This document shows, one piece after another, positions 46,315 to 56,241 of a DNA stretch of 64,000 bases. The notes under the pieces were generated by a model, which was not told the DNA's origin, made no database searches, and worked only from the letters and a program-made list of their open reading frames with translations. The position numbers were made by a program, and so were the translations under genes. The stretch is taken from contig NZ_JAFEUN010000003.1 of NCBI RefSeq assembly GCF_016900895.1, positions 21,143-85,142 on the forward strand. The letters are read 5' to 3'. The first letter of the stretch is position 1, and each line of letters begins with the position of its first letter. Source of the DNA: Parashewanella hymeniacidonis. Lineage in GTDB: Bacteria > Pseudomonadota > Gammaproteobacteria > Enterobacterales > Shewanellaceae.

Positions 46315-47492
46315 ACCGTTGTTAATCGGTTGAAGTCATGCCCTCGAACACCTTGAGATTGCATTAGCTCAACAACTTGCCGTAAGAAAAATACAGGTAT
46401 GTGTGACTCAAGATATTGCTCAGTTTTAATATTGACGGCAATATCTAAATATCCTTGCTCAACAAGTAAATAAACCTGTTCAGTTGTGGTTCTCATTAAT
46501 AATGATGCTTCTATCAAAGTGAGTAGCGAATCCGCAATGTTAGCGTGTTGATTTTCTGATGCTGGATAGCGGTCTACAAGCTCAATAAAGTAATCTGCTA
46601 TCACATTTATTACAGCGTTCTTATAGCGAACTGGTGATGCACATTTTGCAATTGATAACTGCTCTTTCCAAATATCATTTACAGCTATTTTATTGAAAGG
46701 TTGAGATTGGATTATTTGAGCTTTCCTTTCAAAGCCTTGTAGCTCTGATAAATAGTTTTGCGGCCACGCTTTGAAGTAAGATCCCAGCTTTAATATGAAA
46801 TCATGAGCATCAAGTGCAACACCTTTATGTTTAGAAAACCAAAGACACTTGCCAAAATCAGCTAAGGATTCACTTTCATTTTCAACTGCCACAGCTGTTT
46901 CATTCTTATTAACCGAAGCGTCTGCCAGTCTGAACCCGCAAGTACAACTATCAATCAATTCATTTTTGATATAGTTCAATTCAGCATCGCATTGAGGGCA
47001 GTGATGAATCAAATCAACTTGATGCAAATGACAATATGAAACTGTCTTTAAATGCCAATCAAACCGAATACAAGACGACTGCTTCAAACATTCAGGACAA
47101 ACAGGAATAGTACAAGAATCATCTCTTAATATGAGTTTGGGAAATAACACGCCATTACGAGATAAAGTTCTAGATGCCCCAAACCGTAAGTTTGTTCTAA
47201 GTATGGATATGTCGAGTAAAGAGCGTTTTTCTATATTAGCAAGCTGTTCGATAAGTTTTAAAGCCCGAACTCGAAATACGCTAGAGTTTTTGGCTTTATA
47301 TAAGTTAACTCTTGAAAGTGAAGGTGGTAGTGCACCAGATAATCGTCGCTTACTGATTTCTCTACTAAACAGTTCTTTTAAGCTATTTTGAAATAAAGAA
47401 AATTTTGTAAAGCCATTAGCATTTGCGAGTCTTAAAAGATAACTCTCAAGGGTTTCATCTTCGAAAATATTAGTGCGAATGAGGAACTTCAT
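46308..47492 (-). CDS. tniQ: TniQ, Cascade-associated transposition adaptor
   Basis: 394 residues, the size of Cascade-bound TniQ. The N-terminal TniQ domain has ETLESYLLRLANANGF, followed by zinc-binding clusters CPEC...YCHLHQ (~130-155) and CPQC...CTCG (~165-185). It dimerises at the Cas6/Cas7 end of Cascade and hands the target over to TnsC. It begins 92 bp after the tnsC stop. That gap holds a GAGTAG-N7-CTACTC pair (47521-47539), so tniQ-cas may have its own promoter or an attenuator. Confidence 0.93.
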   Translation of the reverse strand: MKFLIRTNIFEDETLESYLLRLANANGFTKFSLFQNSLKELFSREISKRRLSGALPPSLSRVNLYKAKNSSVFRVRALKLIEQLANIEKRSLLDISILRTNLRFGASRTLSRNGVLFPKLILRDDSCTIPVCPECLKQSSCIRFDWHLKTVSYCHLHQVDLIHHCPQCDAELNYIKNELIDSCTCGFRLADASVNKNETAVAVENESESLADFGKCLWFSKHKGVALDAHDFILKLGSYFKAWPQNYLSELQGFERKAQIIQSQPFNKIAVNDIWKEQLSIAKCASPVRYKNAVINVIADYFIELVDRYPASENQHANIADSLLTLIEASLLMRTTTEQVYLLVEQGYLDIAVNIKTEQYLESHIPVFFLRQVVELMQSQGVRGHDFNRLTTVW

Positions 47493-47584
47493 AAGCGAAA
47501 GGGTAACCTGATCACTAGAGGAGTAGTGAGACGCTACTCACAAAAACGCTTGGTATCGTGAACTGAAATTTAGCAAATTAGGTG

Positions 47585-48625
47585 CTATTTCTTTTTCGAA
47601 AGAATATCGTTCAGTTTCAAGTCTGAAAATTTTACTTTTGCATAAACAGCATCGATAACTCTCTGTTGTTTGTTTTTTGCACTTGCATTCCACCTTGAAC
47701 TCGTTTTTTGCTGATATGCTCTAATATCTTTAATGGAATCTATTAAAAAAGGATTTTTATATTTAAAATTTGAGTTTTCATCAATGGCTTCTATAAAGTT
47801 TTCTTCCGTTACAACCTCTTGAGAGTTCGTAATAGCAATTTCACAGGCAGGTATGATGGTTCCTTCCAATAATTCTGATAAATTACCATTTGAAGCTGCA
47901 AACAATCTGAAAGCCATCTCAACTTCCCATAGAGTTGTATAAATTTTAACTGGTAACCGTTCTTCAATTTTTTGAAGAAACATTTGAAATTCGTCAAATG
48001 TCTTAAGAGTATAGTTTTTCAATTCGTAGTGATATCTCACTCGCCTTCTTAACTGTGCATTAACGTCGATTACAGGCTGGGCCCATGGGACTCCCACTAG
48101 CACAATTGGAATTCGACTTTCATTAATTAAAATTTTAAACCATTCACCAATTTCTTGAATAACGTTTCTATTTGTAGTTTCTATAGCATGTTGAACTTCA
48201 TCAACAATAATTAATTCGGTTTTCGTTTCCTTTAGAAGATGAATTAACCTTTCAGTAAGCTCTCTAACATCCCCCTTTAGTCCTTTTAAAGGATCACCTA
48301 ACTTATACAGTAACTGGGATACAACTGGTTTAGGGTGCTTAGCTTTAGGTAGCTCACAATATAAGACTGGAACAATTGTTTTTTCTCCAAAGTCATCGCT
48401 TATGTCATATCTCGGATAACTATCAACATATTGCTTAATAAAATATGTCTTACCGACACCCGCCTCCCCAGTAAGCAACATGCATTTAGGCATAACCTCA
48501 TAGTTATTGATCTTGCTAAACTCTCGAATTATCTTCATTGCATCCAAGATTTTTTTTAACTGCATTGTTGCCACAAAAAAACTCAAACTCCTAATGGCCT
48601 CTTCTTTCGATTGCTTCATGTCCAA
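47585..48625 (-). CDS. tnsC: TnsC, AAA+ transposition regulator
   Basis: 346 residues. Walker A GEAGVGKT at 53-60, Walker B LIIVDEVQHA (~137), and sensor-1 region PIVLVGVPWAQ, typical of TnsC/TniB AAA+ proteins. It forms ATP-dependent filaments or rings on DNA, links TniQ- or TnsD-marked targets to TnsAB, and gives target immunity. It starts 13 bp after tnsB. A single TnsC must serve both TniQ and the TnsD-like protein here. Confidence 0.95.
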   Translation of the reverse strand: MDMKQSKEEAIRSLSFFVATMQLKKILDAMKIIREFSKINNYEVMPKCMLLTGEAGVGKTYFIKQYVDSYPRYDISDDFGEKTIVPVLYCELPKAKHPKPVVSQLLYKLGDPLKGLKGDVRELTERLIHLLKETKTELIIVDEVQHAIETTNRNVIQEIGEWFKILINESRIPIVLVGVPWAQPVIDVNAQLRRRVRYHYELKNYTLKTFDEFQMFLQKIEERLPVKIYTTLWEVEMAFRLFAASNGNLSELLEGTIIPACEIAITNSQEVVTEENFIEAIDENSNFKYKNPFLIDSIKDIRAYQQKTSSRWNASAKNKQQRVIDAVYAKVKFSDLKLNDILSKKK

Positions 48626-48638
48626 AGTTCCTCACCTC

Positions 48639-50684
48639 TTAGAAGTCTAGCTTGTCAGGTAATGTGTTGTCTTTTCCATCATAAATTTCAAGTTCCTCTG
48701 TTGGAATTTCAGCTTCAGAGTTGTGTTGGGATTCATTACAATCAGAAATAGACTGAGGTTCACTACAAAATGTAGTTGGGATATCCACAACAGATGAACG
48801 AACACTTTGATCCTTTTGTTGACCTATATCGAAAAATCTAGATATTTTTTGATTTGAAAATGTCTTCTTTGAACTAGTCGAATTTAAATAGTCAGAAATA
48901 AGTTCAATAATTTTCATTTTCGCACATGCTAGGGCTTCAGGATCATACTTGTTATTAAGCTTATTTTTATTAAATGTCTTTATTACTTGGTGCTGGTGCA
49001 AACTTAAACCATTAGCGTATTTTTGGTCTTTTGCAGGAACTTTAAAATACCTTTTATCTAGAGGATCTCGCTCGTCTAACACGTAAATATAACCTAAGTC
49101 CTCTCTATTAAATTTGAGTTGAACATTAGTAAACCCAATTTCAGATCTAAGTTTTACTAATTCATCACTGTCATACCAAATATGATTTAAAACTATTCCA
49201 TTAGAACTATTCATTCTTGAGCTTACTTCTGAAAGTACAATATCTAACGAATTCTCATTCATAATCCGTCTTGGCACTGAATCAAGATCTTCAATCCAGC
49301 TCTCTCTTGGAATAATGGTTCTCTTAGAAGTAAAATCCGGCTGATACAAATCCACAATCCAAATATGAAATATGTATAAAAATAGATCCATTGTAATAAT
49401 CGCATTCTTTTCTGGATTATAAAGATTTGTATCAACGATGTTTGGAAAAACTTTACCCTTCATATCCTGTAATAATTTCTCATTCAGGCTTTTAAAAAAT
49501 GATTCGACTGAGCCTTTATACCACGGGTGTTTACCAGGATTTCTTTCTATTCGGATATTTAAATCATGACAAGCATCTATTAAGGCAATACTCTCAAAAT
49601 CCTTCCCCCTATCGACAGCTAAAACTTTTGGAATACCGTAACACTCCCAAGCATTTTGAACTTCTGGGTAACGTTCTTTTATATACCCTTTAGGCAGAAT
49701 AGAATGCCTTAGCACTCTTGCAATACTGAGATAACTAGGTTTTTCGAAACCAATATAAAACCCGAGAATTGAATCAGACTTATAATCCAGTAATACAGTG
49801 ATATATGGCCGTCCCAATACCATGGATAATTTACTATCCACAATAAATAAATCTATTGATGTATGATCAACTTCGACTCTCTGAAGAATAAAGGTAATAT
49901 CTTGAGAGAGTTGATTTAATTTGAATAATTTATTTGCTTCTGCTTTGCCAAGTCTTGCGGCAATTATTTCTTTCTTTGCATACTTTTCTAATCGTTTTAT
50001 AAATGCTGTTAACGTCGGAACTTTCATTTTTTTTGATATAGGGATAACTCTATTATCAAAATGAATCAGAGTGGCGAGGTGATCATACGCTTTAGCTACA
50101 GATGGTTGCTCAGGAGCTTTGAAGTATTCAATCGCTTTTTCGATGTAAGGCTCATAAATTGATTCCAGTTTTGCGTCTCTGTTTCCTTTAGCATGATTTC
50201 TAGGCAATAAAGCTCGGATACTACAATTGGACTGTTGATAATTATCCAACCAATACCGCACGGCCCTCACACTTGGCTTTTTAGATATTTCTTTAAATGA
50301 GTTTTCTTGATATATTTTTTCAACGATCGGCGAGAGCCGTTTAGCACTTAATGACTTTAAGTTTTGCCCTAAAATTTCAGAAACAAAAACATACCGCTCT
50401 CTAGCCTTTTGCTTTAATTCTTCAGGGTAACTCGCAAAATCAATTACATTAGTGTCAAGAAGCTCTCTTTCTCGTGTATTTTTTGGGTGAATAATGGCCA
50501 CACCTGATACAACCAGCTCATCAAGTTCTCTAACTTTTCTTTCCGATTGCACTCCAGAAAGACTGTCTCTTAACTTAATTAGCTTTGGACTAACTGAAAG
50601 GATTTCAAATTGGTTCTTAGCACAATCATTATCAATAACTAGAAAGTCACCAACTTTATAAGTAGCACTCATAACTCTCACCAC
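48639..50684 (-). CDS. tnsB: TnsB, DDE transposase
   Basis: 681 residues. The RNase H-like core has the catalytic triad in VEVDHTSID (Asp ~273), LAVDRGKDF and GSVESFF, with exactly 35 residues between the second Asp and the Glu (D-35-E). N-terminal helical DNA-binding domains and a C-terminal beta-barrel plus a polar tail (last ~70 residues), presumably for TnsC contact, complete the pattern. It binds the 16-base end repeats and joins 3' ends to target DNA. The start overlaps the tnsA end by 29 bp. Confidence 0.96.
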   Translation of the reverse strand: MVRVMSATYKVGDFLVIDNDCAKNQFEILSVSPKLIKLRDSLSGVQSERKVRELDELVVSGVAIIHPKNTRERELLDTNVIDFASYPEELKQKARERYVFVSEILGQNLKSLSAKRLSPIVEKIYQENSFKEISKKPSVRAVRYWLDNYQQSNCSIRALLPRNHAKGNRDAKLESIYEPYIEKAIEYFKAPEQPSVAKAYDHLATLIHFDNRVIPISKKMKVPTLTAFIKRLEKYAKKEIIAARLGKAEANKLFKLNQLSQDITFILQRVEVDHTSIDLFIVDSKLSMVLGRPYITVLLDYKSDSILGFYIGFEKPSYLSIARVLRHSILPKGYIKERYPEVQNAWECYGIPKVLAVDRGKDFESIALIDACHDLNIRIERNPGKHPWYKGSVESFFKSLNEKLLQDMKGKVFPNIVDTNLYNPEKNAIITMDLFLYIFHIWIVDLYQPDFTSKRTIIPRESWIEDLDSVPRRIMNENSLDIVLSEVSSRMNSSNGIVLNHIWYDSDELVKLRSEIGFTNVQLKFNREDLGYIYVLDERDPLDKRYFKVPAKDQKYANGLSLHQHQVIKTFNKNKLNNKYDPEALACAKMKIIELISDYLNSTSSKKTFSNQKISRFFDIGQQKDQSVRSSVVDIPTTFCSEPQSISDCNESQHNSEAEIPTEELEIYDGKDNTLPDKLDF

Positions 50685-51315
50685 TATGCTTGACTAAGGT
50701 CTGTTTTGATAAAAGCTCTTTATTAATAGGAGCGAGAAGCTTTCCGTCAAAAATCAGCCTATAAACTTGCTCAAACTCCAAGTCTGAGCCATCTGCTGTC
50801 AATAAATCTGAAATAGTGATAGAGCCGTAGCGATCGAGGGTTTTGATAACTCGTAGTATAAACTCACTATCAAGGTTTATATTTTTCGCAGCCCAGAGCA
50901 AAAGAAGGTTTTCATATAAAGGTTTCCGTCTTATTTCATCTTCAGTTAGAACCTGAAATTCAAAGCCTTTTGACTCCAAAGTCATTTCGATTGCCGCATT
51001 CCGCTCATCAAAATCATCTATACGTTCAATGTCTTTATTGAACTTAACCTCAATATAACGGATTGTGCCATCTCTATAATTAACAAGGAAATCTGCTGTA
51101 TATTCATGCAGCTCATTTTTGTATCGGAAAAATATTTTGGGAGGTTGAGGCTGATAGCTTAAAACGTTTTTATCAAACTCCAGATGATAGCAAAGATCGG
51201 CCTCAAGAGAGCTTTCTTGATAACTAATTTGATCTAGTGATTTATCAGCAGGGAATACGTTTATACTTTTAGACATCAGTTTACTGATGTCTCTTCGACT
51301 TGAATTACCACTCAC
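50656..51315 (-). CDS. tnsA: TnsA endonuclease
   Basis: 219 residues from a GTG start. The restriction-endonuclease-like site is visible: Glu38 (SLEADLCYHLEF), Asp75 (EYTADFLV) and the Glu-Val-Lys at 89-91. It cuts the 5' strands at the element's ends, so transposition should be cut-and-paste rather than replicative. The ribosome site GGAG lies in the loop of a 9-bp inverted repeat whose arm runs into the GTG codon. First gene of the tnsABC-tniQ-cas operon, closest to the right end. Confidence 0.94.
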   Translation of the reverse strand: MSGNSSRRDISKLMSKSINVFPADKSLDQISYQESSLEADLCYHLEFDKNVLSYQPQPPKIFFRYKNELHEYTADFLVNYRDGTIRYIEVKFNKDIERIDDFDERNAAIEMTLESKGFEFQVLTEDEIRRKPLYENLLLLWAAKNINLDSEFILRVIKTLDRYGSITISDLLTADGSDLEFEQVYRLIFDGKLLAPINKELLSKQTLVKHSGESYECYL

Positions 51316-51349
51316 TTGCGCTGCTCCAGTCTAGTTGTAACAGCGCAAG
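51315..51349 (-). promoter_or_regulatory. 9-bp inverted repeat over the tnsA translation start
   Basis: Arms CTTGCGCTG (51315-51323) and CAGCGCAAG (51341-51349) are perfect, with a 17-base loop. On the mRNA strand the GGAG ribosome site lies at the end of the loop, the second arm occupies the spacer, and its last G is the first base of the GTG start codon. It could be an RNA hairpin limiting tnsA translation, or a DNA operator. Observation is direct; function is inference. Confidence 0.65.
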
Positions 51350-51392
51350 AATCCACCTTACTAAATGTTAAGGCAAGTTAACTTTTGTTAAT

Positions 51393-51458
51393 ATGCAAAC
51401 TTATGGTGTAAGAATATGCAAACTTATGGTGCACTAATGCAAACTTATGGTGGAATCA
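51393..51458. repeat. transposon right end with three tandem TnsB-type sites
   Basis: Three exact copies of ATGCAAACTTATGGTG at 51393-51408, 51416-51431 and 51437-51452, 5-7 bp apart, then GAATCA as the terminus (TGATTC on the other strand) at 51458. Dense sites at this end and sparse sites at the other match the asymmetric Tn7 plan. Confidence 0.92.
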
Positions 51459-51464
51459 GCAATT

Positions 51465-53357
<1,893 letters not shown>

Positions 53358-53415
53358 TTATTTTGGGTCAATCGAAAATCTAGTCGTAAAACTAGCCATG
53401 TTGCGTTTCTGTGTG

Positions 53416-53994
53416 TCAATTTGTCAACTCTAAAAAATGACATATTTGCGGTAACTTTTCATCATAGCCCACAAAACTGTGGTTGCCACCCGCTTCTATG
53501 GTCATTTTACAGCAATGGTATTTATTTACAGCTTCTTGATAAACTAATACTTCATCGCCAGTTTGCAGTAATACATAAAAACGATCTGGATTACAGATCG
53601 CAGGAGTATCGTAATCTTTGAGCCACACCTGATGCTCTTGAGTAACTTCAAAGCCTTGTTCAGTATAAGGATTAAATTGTGGGCCCAGTAATTCTTCCAT
53701 TAATTCGTATGGTTTAACAGCTGGATTGATTAACACAGCCTTACCACCGTATTTTTCTGCCAAATACGAAGCAAAATATCCACCTAAAGATGAACCCAAA
53801 AATCTGAGTTTTTCGCCTTTTCCTAATGCACGTTCAACAATGCTACACAGTAATTCTATCGCTTTTGCCGGACAGTTAGGTAATTGAGGCTGATAAAAAG
53901 GAAGGCTTGGAAAATGTTTCTCAATATAAGTTCGAGTTAACACGCCTTTGTCTGACAGTGGAGAGCTATTAAATCCATGAATGTAGAGCAGCAT
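53416..53994 (-). CDS. yqiA: YqiA-type alpha/beta-hydrolase esterase
   Basis: 192 residues. It begins LLYIHGFNSSP, with the oxyanion region, and the nucleophile elbow reads FLGSSLGGYFAS (~66-77). The catalytic His is in GGNHSFVGYD near the C terminus. It resembles the E. coli YqiA esterase and holds the same place upstream of parE. The natural substrate is unknown. Confidence 0.9.
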   Translation of the reverse strand: MLLYIHGFNSSPLSDKGVLTRTYIEKHFPSLPFYQPQLPNCPAKAIELLCSIVERALGKGEKLRFLGSSLGGYFASYLAEKYGGKAVLINPAVKPYELMEELLGPQFNPYTEQGFEVTQEHQVWLKDYDTPAICNPDRFYVLLQTGDEVLVYQEAVNKYHCCKMTIEAGGNHSFVGYDEKLPQICHFLELTN

Positions 53995-54036
53995 ATATCC
54001 TCACGCTGCGGCTAAGCACAGCGTGAATTTCTGTAC

Positions 54037-54879
54037 TTAATATCCGCTAACTTCATTTTCAGGTGAAAAACGATCGCCTTGAACACGATAAACAGTAGAG
54101 TAAATGCTACCATCAGCTTTCAGTTCCAGCAAACGATAACCTGGCTGCAAGCCATCTAAAGCAAAATGATTAGACCTTGGCGTAAACTGGATACATGTCG
54201 AAGGTGAAGCTAACATCCTGATCGGGTGGTGTTGACCTTCAAAAGTACGATCGAACTCTTGATGAATATGCCCCCACAATAATCCTTTTACCTGAGAATA
54301 CTGACTCACTCGTTGTAAAAATTCATCACCGTTTTGCAGCCAATGCTGATCCAGCCACTTACAGTCAACTTTTACTGGATTATGGTGCATGGCGATTAAT
54401 ACATGTTTTTCTGGGTGCTGATGAATTGCACGTTCAATAAAAGCAAACTCACTGTCTTCAATGTAACCGGATGGCTTTTTAGGTATGGTTGAGTTCAGTA
54501 GTAGAATTTGCCAGTTATCGAAGATAATTTGGTTTTCCGACGCCATAGGAGCAGATGCTGCAAGTTGAGTCTGCATCATTTGCCATTCATCATGATTTCC
54601 AGGTGAAAAATGACAGGGTGCCTGTAACCCAGAAATAGATTGAATGAAGTTCTGATATGACTGAGGTGTATAGTCTTGACTGATATCACCTGTAGCCAGT
54701 AATGCATCCGTTTGATGCGAGTTTTTTGCAATTAGCGCTACGACTGCGTTTAGGCTGTCATTGGTATTGACGCCCAATAGCTCACCTGTAGGCTCGCCAA
54801 ATAAATGAGTATCTGTTATCTGCACTATGCAAACATGATTTTCACTTTTTGTAGGGTAGTGAATCTTTGCCTGTCGCAC
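54037..54879 (-). CDS. cpdA: 3',5'-cyclic-AMP phosphodiesterase
   Basis: 280 residues. Class III metallophosphoesterase motifs occur in order: VQITDTHLF, ATGDISQDYT, PGNHDEWQM, AMHHNPVKVD and WGHIHQEFD, giving the two-metal site. In E. coli CpdA hydrolyses cAMP, and the gene order nudF-yqiB-cpdA-yqiA-parE is the same here, supporting the symbol. Cytoplasmic. Confidence 0.93.
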   Translation of the reverse strand: MRQAKIHYPTKSENHVCIVQITDTHLFGEPTGELLGVNTNDSLNAVVALIAKNSHQTDALLATGDISQDYTPQSYQNFIQSISGLQAPCHFSPGNHDEWQMMQTQLAASAPMASENQIIFDNWQILLLNSTIPKKPSGYIEDSEFAFIERAIHQHPEKHVLIAMHHNPVKVDCKWLDQHWLQNGDEFLQRVSQYSQVKGLLWGHIHQEFDRTFEGQHHPIRMLASPSTCIQFTPRSNHFALDGLQPGYRLLELKADGSIYSTVYRVQGDRFSPENEVSGY

Positions 54880-54900
54880 GATTTCGTTCCAGAGTTTAGT

Positions 54901-55368
54901 TTATACGATCACTTTATCGTGATTGCCTATTTTTAATAGCTCTTCCAAAAATGCATTTATTTGATATTTTTCATTACGCTGATACATTTGTGGATTAGGA
55001 TAATCATACACTGGATATAGTTGATAAATCTGTTGACTGCTTAACACTTCTGCTAATTGAGCATCATGATAAACTCGGACTAACATCTTAGGTTGATTAA
55101 TAAAATCATCGCTTAAAACAGGTCTTCGAATTTCAATAAGTTGTGTATATTGTGTGTTTTCTATCAACGAAATATCTAAGTGTCCAACTTGCCCAGTTAC
55201 CTGCCATTGACTCCCAGCTAATACATCTTGCGGCAACCACAATTGAATTTTGTGATAGTTTCTTCCACACAAAGCCAGAAATTCACTGACATTGGGCTGA
55301 TATCGCTTATTTTTTTTTACTGACATCAAATTACAGGTTTTATTTTGTGATGGTTTAATTGTAGCCAT
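54901..55368 (-). CDS. yqiB: DUF1249 protein (YqiB-like)
   Basis: 155 residues. Matches the DUF1249 pattern by position and content: an N-terminal KKNKRYQPNVSEFLALCGRNY stretch and a C-terminal VYDYPNPQMYQRNEKYQIN followed by FLEELL. Function is not established for the family. It overlaps the nudF 3' end by 43 bp (the true start may be the internal ATG at 55326 region, MSVKKNKRYQP) and precedes cpdA by 21 bp. Confidence 0.85.
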   Translation of the reverse strand: MATIKPSQNKTCNLMSVKKNKRYQPNVSEFLALCGRNYHKIQLWLPQDVLAGSQWQVTGQVGHLDISLIENTQYTQLIEIRRPVLSDDFINQPKMLVRVYHDAQLAEVLSSQQIYQLYPVYDYPNPQMYQRNEKYQINAFLEELLKIGNHDKVIV

Positions 55369-55931
55369 TGTAACCCAATGACAGTCGAAGCATTGTCGAT
55401 TTGTCCCTGCTCGAGCATCTCAAAAACACGTTCTCTCGCCATAACATGCACTTTTATATCTTCATGTTCTTGCTCGAGTCCATGAATCCCTTTAGCTTTA
55501 GTTGCATCGACTTCTGCCCAATAAAAATAAAAGCGCTCTGATGTGCCACCAGGACTGGCCAAAATGCTTTGAATTTGAGTAATATTTTTGGCATCCAACC
55601 CTGCTTCTTCCATGAGTTCTGCTTTAGCCACTTCATCAGAGCTTCGGTTTTTATCAATCATTCCTGCCACAAGTTCAAACAACCATGGTGATTCACTGGA
55701 TCGCAGTGCAGGGAAACGAATTTGCTCAATCAACACTACTTGATCTGTGACTGGATCATAAGGAAGAACAACTACGGCATCACCACGTTCAAAAACTTCT
55801 CTTTCAATGGGTTCACTCCACCCTCCAGCGAATAATTTGTGCCTGAATGTATACTTGATGACTTTAAAAAAGCCTTGGAAAACGGTTTGCTGTTTTAACA
55901 GCTCGACATCGGATTGAGAAAAACGCTTCAT
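55326..55931 (-). CDS. nudF: ADP-ribose pyrophosphatase
   Basis: About 201 residues from ATG 55931. The frame extends to 56114, but E. coli NudF is 209 residues and aligns only from MKRFSQSDVELL. Nudix box region GMIDKNRSSDEVAKAELMEE followed by AGL: the catalytic EE-x-G part is kept, but the first Glu is Arg and the REU arginine is Ala compared with consensus. It also keeps ASPGGTSERFYF and GIHGLEQEHEDI as in ADP-ribose hydrolases. It splits ADP-ribose into AMP and ribose-5-phosphate. Divergent from tolC. Confidence 0.88.
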   Translation of the reverse strand: MKRFSQSDVELLKQQTVFQGFFKVIKYTFRHKLFAGGWSEPIEREVFERGDAVVVLPYDPVTDQVVLIEQIRFPALRSSESPWLFELVAGMIDKNRSSDEVAKAELMEEAGLDAKNITQIQSILASPGGTSERFYFYWAEVDATKAKGIHGLEQEHEDIKVHVMARERVFEMLEQGQIDNASTVIGLQWLQLNHHKIKPVI

Positions 55932-56241
55932 AACCTGTTTGGTCCAAAAATATGGAACGATAGATTTCAAATTTACTTTCAGCATATCACACAGTTGCAA
56001 AATAAAATCTGTTACACTTCCGAGTTGACTGTTAGAGGTTTGATTCTTAATATCGAACCACCTACTCAAGTATTGTGAGTAAAAAGCTGTATCGGGAAGC
56101 GTCGGGAAGCGCAAACCGCAATATTTTCAAGGTTCACTTTGCTGTAATCCCAATGCTTCATTGGCGTATTATTTTGAAAATATGCATATTTCGAAGTTAA
56201 TTAGTTTTCTATTGAAAACTCGGTGTCTAAAAGGACCGCAC

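Larger units (their letters stand above)
19201..51458 (-). mobile_element. Tn7-like CRISPR-associated transposon, type I-F3, with TnsD-like second selector, at parE
   Basis: The boundaries are defined by inverted termini TGATT(A/C) followed by the 16-base repeat CACCATAAGTTTGCAT. The element has the complete set tnsA, tnsB, tnsC, tniQ, cas8/5f fusion, cas7f, cas6f and a CRISPR mini-array, with no cas1, cas2 or cas3. This is the known signature of type I-F3 CASTs. A second TniQ-family gene (tnsD-like) lies beside the array. Cargo is a type I restriction system, a DUF262/NERD-helicase operon, a lipoprotein/Crp-type regulator module, a PDZ lipoprotein and unknown genes. The tnsA end sits 6 bp past the parE stop, as Tn7's right end faces glmS. 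The 5-bp flanks (TTTAG and GCAAT) do not form a target duplication. All core genes look intact. Confidence 0.93.

Noticed and set aside
48996..49011. A partial match to the TnsB end repeat (GTGCAAACTTA) inside tnsB
   Set aside because: It is isolated, imperfect and in the middle of coding sequence; end repeats occur in clusters at termini.
55932..56114. Long N-terminal extension of nudF
   Set aside because: The added 61 residues have no counterpart in NudF and occupy the divergent promoter region with tolC.
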